Program-made: the position numbers and the translations under genes
Part shown: piece after piece, positions 1 to 6,429 of the stretch
Numbering within the stretch: the stretch's first letter is position 1
Layout: each line of letters starts with the position of its first letter
Source of the DNA: Streptomyces katrae
GTDB lineage: Bacteria > Actinomycetota > Actinomycetes > Streptomycetales > Streptomycetaceae
DNA length: 11,754 nucleotides
Direction of reading: 5' to 3'
Assembly: GCF_000966975.1 (NCBI RefSeq)
Contig: NZ_JZWV01000695.1
Span: forward strand, 1 to 11,754
Notes under the pieces: model-generated
What the model saw: the letters and a program-made list of their open reading frames with translations, nothing else
The model's database searches: none
Told to the model about the DNA's origin: nothing

Positions 1-37
1 GGCGAAGGCCGGCCCGCGCCCCCGTACGGCCGAGCCG

Positions 38-625
38 CTAACCCGCCGTCCGCGGCGCGCCCGTGATCCCCTCGGCGAGCCTGCGCAGCCCCTCCGTGAA
101 CTCCTCGCCCGACGGGGCGGCGGACGGGTCGAACAGCCACTGGATCATCAGGCCGTTGAGCAGGGCCTGGTAGACCGCCCCGAGCGTGCGCTCGTCGCGA
201 TCGGTCAGCTGCTCCTCGGGGGTTCCGGTCATCATCGAGACCAGGCCCCGGCGGCCCTCCAGCTGTGAGGCGGCCAGCATGGACTTCAGCTCCGGCTTCT
301 GGTCCCGGCTCAGCGCGACCTCCAGGCTGGCCGCCCAGACCGGGCCGGCCGCGGTGTGCTCGGCGACGACCCCGTCCCACAGCGCCCGGTGCCGCTCCAG
401 GGAGCCCTCCGCCCCTTCGAGCCCGGCCTGCCGGCCCTCGCCCCACTCCTCGATCAGGGCGATGAACGCCTGGGTGAGCAGCGCGTCCTTGGAGCCGTAG
501 TGGTAGCCGATGGACGCCAGGTTGGTCCCGGAGGCACTGACGATGTCGCGCGCGGTGGTCCGTACGAACCCCTTCTCGGCCAGGCACTTCTTGGCGCCCT
601 CGAGCAGATCTTCACGGTGTCCCAT
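38..625 (-). CDS. TetR-family transcriptional regulator
   Basis: This 195-residue protein has the size and layout of a TetR/AcrR repressor. The N-terminal three-helix DNA-binding domain covers about residues 5-50. Its helix-turn-helix lies around 23-45 and contains TTARDIVSASG and the typical IGYHYGSKDALL stretch. The rest is a helical ligand and dimer domain with no conserved ligand pocket that I can name. The ATG at 625 is the only start that keeps the whole domain, but there is no convincing Shine-Dalgarno before it (bases upstream on its strand read CCGTGGCGTC), so the mRNA may be leaderless. A 25-bp imperfect palindrome at 641-665, centred 28 bases upstream, suggests autoregulation. It lies downstream of serA on the same strand, but a strong hairpin at 683-712 separates the two. 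The target genes and ligand cannot be read from the window; the gene to its left is not visible. Confidence 0.93.
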   Translation of the reverse strand: MGHREDLLEGAKKCLAEKGFVRTTARDIVSASGTNLASIGYHYGSKDALLTQAFIALIEEWGEGRQAGLEGAEGSLERHRALWDGVVAEHTAAGPVWAASLEVALSRDQKPELKSMLAASQLEGRRGLVSMMTGTPEEQLTDRDERTLGAVYQALLNGLMIQWLFDPSAAPSGEEFTEGLRRLAEGITGAPRTAG

Positions 626-640
626 GACGCCACGGTATCA

Positions 641-665
641 AGACATCCGTTTAATACGAACGTCT
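641..665. promoter_or_regulatory. Probable TetR operator (imperfect palindrome)
   Basis: This is a 25-bp imperfect inverted repeat. On the + strand the arms are AGACATCCGT and ACGAACGTCT around a five-base TTAAT centre. The symmetric positions keep AGAC/GTCT at the ends and CGT/ACG inside. The size, spacing and location directly upstream of a TetR gene fit a self-repression operator. It lies in the only A/T-rich stretch of this intergenic region, where the promoter is expected. A candidate -10 on the - strand is TGATAC next to the palindrome. No DNA-binding data are available, so the call rests on symmetry and position. Confidence 0.6.
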
Positions 666-682
666 ATGGAGGGTCCGCGCGA

Positions 683-712
683 AAGGGCCCGGGGTGTGCG
701 CCCCGGGCCCTT
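683..712 (-). terminator. Transcription terminator after serA
   Basis: A perfect 12-bp inverted repeat, AAGGGCCCGGGG at 683-694 and CCCCGGGCCCTT at 701-712, encloses a 6-base loop. It begins 20 bases past the serA stop. On the - strand the stem ends in a short T run (TTT, then C). The strong G/C stem with little U-tail is typical of Streptomyces terminators. It should separate serA from the TetR gene. Confidence 0.85.
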
Positions 713-732
713 CACCGTCAAGGACGAGACGG

Positions 733-2322
733 TCAGACGAGGTTGACCGTACGGGCCGAAGCGGCGCCGATCTCCGCCGAGATGGCCGCGAGGACCTCCA
801 CCGGGACCTCGGCGTCGACCGTGAGGACGACGAGCGCCTCGCCGCCCTCCGAGGCGCGGGCCACCTGCATGCCGGCGATGTTCAGACCGGCCTCGCCCAG
901 CAGCAGGCCGACCTTGCCGACCACGCCCGGACGGTCGGTGTAGCGGAGCACGATCATGTGGTCGGCCAGGGCCAGGTCCACGTCGTACTCGCCCACGCCG
1001 ACGATCTTCTGAAGGTGCTTCGGGCCCGCGAGCGTGCCGGAGACCGACACCTCCTGGCCGTCCGCCAGGGTGCCGCGGACGGTCACCACGTTGCGGTGGT
1101 CCGGCGACTCCGAGCTGGTGGTCAGACGCACCTCGACACCGCGCTCCTGCGCGAACAGCGGGGCGTTGACGTAGGAGACCGTCTCGTCGACGACGTCCTC
1201 GAAGACACCCTTGAGGGCGGAGAGTTCGAGCACCTTGACGTCGTGCTGGGTGATCTCGCCGCAGACCTCGACGTCGAGGCGGACCGCGACCTCGCCCGCG
1301 AGGGCGGTGAAGATGCGGCCGAGCTTCTCGGCGAGCGGCAGGCCGGGGCGCACGTCCTCGGCGATGACGCCGCCCTGGACGTTGACCGCGTCCGGTACGA
1401 GCTCACCGGCGAGGGCGAGACGCACCGACTTGGCGACCGCGATGCCGGCCTTCTCCTGGGCCTCGTCCGTGGACGCGCCGAGGTGCGGGGTGCAGACGAC
1501 CTGGTCGAGCTCGAACAGCGGGGAGTCCGTGCAGGGCTCCTTCGCGTACACGTCGAGGCCGGCGCCGGCGACCCGGCCCTCCTTGATGGCCGAGTACAGC
1601 GCGGCCTCGTCCACGATCCCGCCGCGGGCGGCGTTGACGATGCGGACGGACGGCTTGACCTTGCGCAGGGCCTCGTCCCCGATGAGACCGAGGGTCTCGG
1701 GGGTCTTGGGCAGGTGCACGGTGATGAAGTCGGCGACCTCGAGCAGCTCGTCCAGCGTCAGCATCTTGACGCCCATCTGGGCGGCGCGCGCGGGCTGCAC
1801 GTAGGGGTCGTACGCGACGACCTTCATGCCGAAGGCCGACATGCGCTGGGCGACCAGGACACCGATGCGGCCGAGGCCCACGACGCCGAGGGTCTTCTCG
1901 CTGAGCTCGACGCCCGTGTACTTGCTCCGCTTCCACTCGCCGTTCTTCAGGGCGGTGTTGGCCTGCGGGATGTTGCGGGCGGTGGCGACGAGCAGGCCGC
2001 AGGCGAGCTCGGCGGCGGTGACGATGTTGGAGGTCGGGGCGTTCACGACCATCACGCCGGCCTTGGTGGCGGCGGAGACGTCCACGTTGTCGAGGCCCAC
2101 ACCGGCGCGGGCGACGACCTTCAGCTTCTTGGCGGCGGCGATGGCCTCGGCGTCCACCTTGGTGGCGGAGCGGACGAGAATGGCGTCGACATCGACGATC
2201 GCGGGCAGCAGCTCTGCGCGGTCGGCGCCGTTGACGTGCCGGATCTCGAAGTCCGGGCCGAGCGCGTCCACCGTGGCGGGCGACAGCTCTTCGGCGATGA
2301 GTACGACAGGTTTCGAGCTCAC
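733..2322 (-). CDS. serA: D-3-phosphoglycerate dehydrogenase
   Basis: SerA oxidises 3-phosphoglycerate to 3-phosphohydroxypyruvate with NAD, the first committed step of L-serine synthesis in the cytosol. The 529 residues match the long actinobacterial form. The N-terminal substrate domain is split around the Rossmann NAD domain, which has GLGRIG at 149-154. The catalytic residues are Arg233 (in AARGGIVDE), Glu262 (in YAKEP) and His280 (in CTPHLGAS). An intervening (ASB-type) domain follows at about 315-450, then a C-terminal ACT domain at about 457-529 with the conserved RPGVVG turn, known in the family for serine feedback. I chose the GTG at 2322 because GAGGA sits six bases upstream (TGAGGACCCAC before GTG) and the protein then begins MSSKPVVLIAEE as in homologues recalled from memory. 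An in-frame GTG at 2334 would add four residues. Hairpins after ilvC and after serA suggest it is its own transcription unit. Confidence 0.97.
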   Translation of the reverse strand: MSSKPVVLIAEELSPATVDALGPDFEIRHVNGADRAELLPAIVDVDAILVRSATKVDAEAIAAAKKLKVVARAGVGLDNVDVSAATKAGVMVVNAPTSNIVTAAELACGLLVATARNIPQANTALKNGEWKRSKYTGVELSEKTLGVVGLGRIGVLVAQRMSAFGMKVVAYDPYVQPARAAQMGVKMLTLDELLEVADFITVHLPKTPETLGLIGDEALRKVKPSVRIVNAARGGIVDEAALYSAIKEGRVAGAGLDVYAKEPCTDSPLFELDQVVCTPHLGASTDEAQEKAGIAVAKSVRLALAGELVPDAVNVQGGVIAEDVRPGLPLAEKLGRIFTALAGEVAVRLDVEVCGEITQHDVKVLELSALKGVFEDVVDETVSYVNAPLFAQERGVEVRLTTSSESPDHRNVVTVRGTLADGQEVSVSGTLAGPKHLQKIVGVGEYDVDLALADHMIVLRYTDRPGVVGKVGLLLGEAGLNIAGMQVARASEGGEALVVLTVDAEVPVEVLAAISAEIGAASARTVNLV

Positions 2323-2586
2323 GTGGGTCCTCACAAGTCCAGTGCGGACGGCCGTCCCGACGGCCGCATGCGGTGGAGGGGGTAGCCGCGTGGAAGACGC
2401 ACGACACTGTGGGCCTGACGCGTTGTGTTGAGCAGTGTAGTGGCGGTTCCCGCGCGGAATTCCGCCTGTACGGAAGGATCACCCGTCCGTGATTGGCCGG
2501 GGTGGACAAGCCGCACGTTTCAGGGTCTACATTCCGTCGAATTTTCCGGCCGGACCACGACGGAGGGGACGGCCGGGGCGGAAGCG
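2323..2586. promoter_or_regulatory. serA upstream region with promoter candidate, palindrome and leader hairpin
   Basis: This gap between the ilvC terminator and serA has no credible ORF and should hold the serA promoter on the - strand. The best -10 candidate is TACACT (plus 2434-2439); no good -35 hexamer stands at the right distance. A perfect 12-bp palindrome, GCGGAATTCCGC, lies at 2454-2465, just upstream of that -10. Nearer the gene, CGGCCGTC at 2349-2356 and GACGGCCG at 2359-2366 would make a tight hairpin in the 5' untranslated RNA. The part at 2510-2550 is less G/C-rich than its surroundings, but I recognise nothing in it. I see no riboswitch. Confidence 0.4.
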
Positions 2587-2621
2587 CGGCGGGGCCGGGA
2601 CTGAGTGTCCCGGCCCCGCCG
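2587..2621 (-). terminator. Transcription terminator after ilvC
   Basis: A perfect 15-bp inverted repeat (CGGCGGGGCCGGGAC at 2587-2601 and GTCCCGGCCCCGCCG at 2607-2621) has a five-base loop and begins 9 bases after the ilvC stop. No U-tract follows, as is common in Streptomyces. It marks the end of the ilvB-ilvN-ilvC unit and separates it from serA. Confidence 0.88.
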
Positions 2622-2630
2622 TGCACGAGA

Positions 2631-3758
<1,128 letters not shown>

Positions 3759-4283
3759 TCAGGCGCTGCGCTCGAGGGAGCGCAGGCTGCGGTCCGTGAT
3801 GGACCGGCCGCCGCGCCCTATGGCGATGGTGCCGGACTGCACCAGTTCCTTGATGCCGAAGGGCTCCAGCATCTTGAGCATGGCGCTGAGCTTGTCGCTG
3901 CCGCCGGTGGCCTCGATGGTGACGGCCTCCGGGGAGACGTCCACGGTCTTGGCGCGGAACAGCTGGACGATCTCGACGATCTGCGAGCGCGTCTCGTTGT
4001 CGGCGCGGACCTTCACCAGAACGAGTTCGCGTTCGATGGCGTTCGACGGCTCCAGCTCGACGATCTTGAGCACGTTGACCAGCTTGTTGAGCTGCTTGGT
4101 CACCTGCTCCAGCGGGAGGTCCTCCACGTTCACAACGATGGTGATGCGGGAGATGTCGGGGTGCTCGGTGACACCGACCGCGAGCGAGTCGATGTTGAAC
4201 CCGCGGCGGGAGAACAGGGCGGCGATCCGGGCGAGGATGCCGGGGGTGTTCTCGACCAGGACCGAGAGCGTGTGCTTGGACAT
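3759..4283 (-). CDS. ilvN: Acetohydroxyacid synthase small (regulatory) subunit
   Basis: IlvN (also named IlvH) binds the catalytic IlvB subunit, raises its activity and confers feedback inhibition by valine. The 174-residue protein has the standard two parts. An N-terminal ACT domain at about 4-78 has the ENTPGILARIAALFSRRGFN stretch, including the conserved Asn12, Gly15 and Asn30 that in the E. coli homologue shape the valine site. The C-terminal domain covers about 84-160 and ends GTIAIGRG. The ATG at 4283 gives the expected MSKHTLSVLVEN start. A purine-rich GAGAGAGA stands about 10 bases upstream and serves as the ribosome binding site. Only 32 bases separate it from the ilvB stop, so the two are surely co-transcribed and probably translated in step, as suits subunits of one enzyme. 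Confidence 0.97.
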   Translation of the reverse strand: MSKHTLSVLVENTPGILARIAALFSRRGFNIDSLAVGVTEHPDISRITIVVNVEDLPLEQVTKQLNKLVNVLKIVELEPSNAIERELVLVKVRADNETRSQIVEIVQLFRAKTVDVSPEAVTIEATGGSDKLSAMLKMLEPFGIKELVQSGTIAIGRGGRSITDRSLRSLERSA

Positions 4284-4315
4284 GTGAGTCGTTCTCTCTC
4301 TCAGGCTCTCTCGGC

Positions 4316-6196
4316 TCAGTCGTCTTCGTTGTCGCCGAAGTCGGGGCGGACGCCCCGGGCTGCCATGACCTCGTCGTTGGAGGTGCCGGCGGCGACCATC
4401 GGCCACACCATGGCGTCCTCGTGGACGATGAAGTCGATCACGACCGGGCGGTCGTTGATCGCGTTGGCCTCGGCGATGACCTTGTCCAGGTCCGCCGGGT
4501 CCTCGCAGCGCAGGGCGACGCAGCCCATGGCCTCGGACAGCTTGACGAAGTCCGGGACGCGGGTGCCCTGGCGGGGGGCGACGGACTCGCCGAGCTGGGA
4601 GCCCACCGTGTCGTGGCCGGTCTCGTCCGCGTGCAGGACGGTGTTGGAGTAGCGCTGGTTGTAGAACAGCGTCTGCCACTGGCGGACCATGCCGAGGGCG
4701 CCGTTGTTGATGATGGCGACCTTGATCGGGATGTTGTTCAGCGCACAGGTGGCCAGTTCCTGATTGGTCATCTGGAAGCAGCCGTCGCCGTCGATCGCCC
4801 AGACCGCGCGGTCCGGCATGCCGACCTTGGCGCCCATCGCGGCGGGGACCGCGTAGCCCATGGTTCCGGCGCCGCCGGAGTTCAGCCAGGTGCGGGGCTC
4901 CTCGTACTTCACGAAGTGGGAGGCCCACATCTGGTGCTGGCCGACGCCGGCCGTGAAGATCGTGCCCTGCGGGGCGAGCGCGCCGATCCGCTCGATGACC
5001 TGCTGCGGGGAGAGCGAGCCGTCCTCGGGCAGGTCGTAGCCCAGGGGGTAGGTCTCGCGCCAGCGGTTGAGGTCCTTCCACCAGGCGGTGTAGTCGCCCG
5101 CGTGGCCGTCGTTGTGCTCGGCCTGGACCGCCTGGATGAGGTCGGCGATGACCTCACGGGCGTCGCCCACGATCGGGACGTCGACCTCGCGGTTCTTGCC
5201 GATCTCGGCCGGGTCGATGTCCGCGTGGATGACCTTGGCGAAGGGGGCGAAGCTGTCCAGCTTGCCGGTGACGCGGTCGTCGAAGCGGGTGCCGAGGGCG
5301 ATCAGCAGGTCCGACTTCTGGAGGGCGGTGACACCGGTGACGGAGCCGTGCATGCCCGGCATGCCGACGTGCAGCGGGTGGCTGTCGGGGAAGGAGCCCA
5401 GGGCCATCAGGGTGGTGCAGACCGGGACGCCGGTCAGCTCGGCGAGGACCTTCAGCTCGGCCGTGGCACCGGACTTCATGACGCCGCCGCCGACGTACAG
5501 GACCGGGCGCTTGGCCTGGACGATGAGCTTGGCGGCCTCGCGGATCTGCTTGGCGTGCGGCTTGGTGACCGGCCGGTAGCCGGGCAGGTCCATGGCCGGC
5601 GGCCAGGAGAAGGTGGTCTTGGCCTGGAGGGCGTCCTTGGCGATGTCGACCAGGACCGGGCCGGGACGGCCGCTGGCGGCGATGTGGAAGGCCTCGGCGA
5701 TGGTCTTCGCGATGTCCCCGGCCTTGGTGACCAGGAAGTTGTGCTTGGTGATCGGCATGGTGATGCCGACGATGTCCGCCTCCTGGAAGGCGTCGGTGCC
5801 GATCGCCTTGGAGGAGACCTGGCCGGTGATCGCGACCAGCGGGACGGAGTCCATGTGGGCGTCCGCGATCGGGGTGACCAGGTTGGTGGCGCCCGGGCCG
5901 GAGGTGGCCATGCACACGCCGACCTTGCCGGTGGCCTGGGCGTAGCCGGTGGCGGCGTGGCCGGCCCCCTGCTCGTGGCGGACCAGGATGTGACGGACCT
6001 TCTTGCTGTCCATCATCGGGTCGTACGCCGGAAGGATGCAGCCGCCCGGGATGCCGAAGACGGTGTCGCACCCCACCTCTTCGAGAGAGCGGATGAGGGA
6101 CTGCGCGCCCGTGACGTGCTCAACTGCGGTGGGCTGCTGCCCACCCGTACGGGGCCGCGGCTGCGGATGGTGGGCCCCGGAGGCCTGCTCGGTCAT
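4316..6196 (-). CDS. ilvB: Acetohydroxyacid synthase large (catalytic) subunit
   Basis: IlvB joins two pyruvates to acetolactate, or pyruvate and 2-ketobutyrate to acetohydroxybutyrate, the first common step of branched-chain amino acid synthesis. The 626 residues show the three domains of the ThDP/FAD family. The catalytic glutamate is Glu75 in [11 protein letters not shown]. The diphosphate and Mg motif begins with GDG at 470-472 and closes with Asn497-Asn498. Trp507 in RQWQTLFY sits at the conserved herbicide and substrate position. The first 25 residues are Pro/Gln-rich and variable. I chose the ATG at 6196 ([10 protein letters not shown]) because the purine run GAAGAG lies about 7 bases upstream; the ATG at 6202 would sit almost on that run. 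The frame is open further, into the leader region, but that is read-through of regulatory RNA. Unusual: Cys53 and Ser128 replace the common Ala and Pro at inhibitor-contact positions. Expression is expected to be set by the attenuator at 6285-6396. Confidence 0.97.
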   Translation of the reverse strand: MTEQASGAHHPQPRPRTGGQQPTAVEHVTGAQSLIRSLEEVGCDTVFGIPGGCILPAYDPMMDSKKVRHILVRHEQGAGHAATGYAQATGKVGVCMATSGPGATNLVTPIADAHMDSVPLVAITGQVSSKAIGTDAFQEADIVGITMPITKHNFLVTKAGDIAKTIAEAFHIAASGRPGPVLVDIAKDALQAKTTFSWPPAMDLPGYRPVTKPHAKQIREAAKLIVQAKRPVLYVGGGVMKSGATAELKVLAELTGVPVCTTLMALGSFPDSHPLHVGMPGMHGSVTGVTALQKSDLLIALGTRFDDRVTGKLDSFAPFAKVIHADIDPAEIGKNREVDVPIVGDAREVIADLIQAVQAEHNDGHAGDYTAWWKDLNRWRETYPLGYDLPEDGSLSPQQVIERIGALAPQGTIFTAGVGQHQMWASHFVKYEEPRTWLNSGGAGTMGYAVPAAMGAKVGMPDRAVWAIDGDGCFQMTNQELATCALNNIPIKVAIINNGALGMVRQWQTLFYNQRYSNTVLHADETGHDTVGSQLGESVAPRQGTRVPDFVKLSEAMGCVALRCEDPADLDKVIAEANAINDRPVVIDFIVHEDAMVWPMVAAGTSNDEVMAARGVRPDFGDNEDD

Positions 6197-6278
6197 CGGC
6201 ATTCTCTTCTCGAAGCTGAGGGTTTTACGAGGAGCGGGGGTGCCCCGGTTCTCGTCCGGGTGCGTGTGCCAGTGCAAC

Positions 6279-6312
6279 AAAAAACCCCTCGTGCCAGGTG
6301 GCAAGCGAGGGG
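6279..6312 (-). terminator. Attenuator terminator of the ilvB leader
   Basis: On the - strand CCCCTCG (6312-6306) pairs with CGAGGGG (6291-6285). Inside, after a two-base bulge, a further 4-bp stem TGCC/GGCA closes a four-base loop. The stem is followed at once by six T residues (6284-6279), then GTT. This textbook U-tailed intrinsic terminator is rare in such a G/C-rich genome. It sits between the leader peptide and ilvB, about 80 bases before the ilvB start, where an attenuator belongs. Confidence 0.9.
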
Positions 6313-6368
6313 AGCGCGTCGGCGGTGTGGAGCGGGGACATGCAGGTCCCAGCTTCAGCCGACGCGCT
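6313..6368 (-). promoter_or_regulatory. Leader hairpin overlapping the leader peptide end (attenuator stem 1:2)
   Basis: A perfect 11-bp inverted repeat: on the - strand AGCGCGTCGGC (6368-6358) pairs with GCCGACGCGCT (6323-6313). The first arm is the coding sequence for the end of the leader peptide, covering Arg11, Val12 and Gly13. The second arm directly abuts the terminator stem. This placement matches the pause hairpin of classical attenuators, which a ribosome translating the leader would open. Its loop contains a smaller GGGAC/GTCCC stem (6350-6346 with 6339-6335). Confidence 0.75.
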
Positions 6369-6396
6369 TTCCAAGTACGAGAATTCGGGTGCGCAT
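6355..6396 (-). CDS. ilvB leader peptide (attenuation peptide)
   Basis: A 13-residue ORF reads [13 protein letters not shown] and stops with TGA. Five of the 13 residues are branched-chain (Ile5, Leu6, Val7, Leu8, Val12), four of them consecutive. From memory, peptides of this kind were described upstream of ilvB in Streptomyces and other actinobacteria by comparative analysis. A strong purine stretch (GGAGGGAGGG) ends 9 bases before the ATG at 6396. An out-of-frame ATG at 6402 is nearer to it but encodes no branched-chain run. ATT, GTA and CTT encode Ile5, Val7 and Leu8, all ending in A or T in a genome that prefers G or C. Slow decoding there would sharpen ribosome stalling when charged Ile/Val/Leu tRNA is short. 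The peptide itself is unlikely to have another role. Confidence 0.88.
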   Translation of the reverse strand: MRTRILVLGKRVG

Positions 6397-6403
6397 GGCA
6401 TTG

Positions 6404-6425
6404 ACCCTCCCTCCGGGGGGAGGGT
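6404..6425 (-). promoter_or_regulatory. Hairpin containing the leader-peptide ribosome binding site
   Basis: ACCCTCCC at 6404-6411 and GGGAGGGT at 6418-6425 form a perfect 8-bp inverted repeat with a six-base loop. On the - strand the downstream arm GGGAGGGT is the Shine-Dalgarno of the leader peptide and the upstream arm is its complement. The hairpin lies between the stop of the GGDEF/EAL gene (6430) and the leader ATG (6396). It could mask the leader ribosome site, or be a weak terminator for the upstream gene, though no U-tract follows. Confidence 0.55.
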
Positions 6426-6429
6426 GGTG

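Noticed and set aside
1..37. Possible terminator after the TetR gene (CGGCC and GGCCG repeats)
   Set aside because: The arms are short and poorly paired, and the window ends before the context can be judged.
694..2385. A 563-codon open frame on the + strand opposite serA
   Set aside because: It is a mirror frame of a certain gene. The product is Gly/Asp/Val/His-rich without domain motifs and starts inside the serA terminator hairpin.
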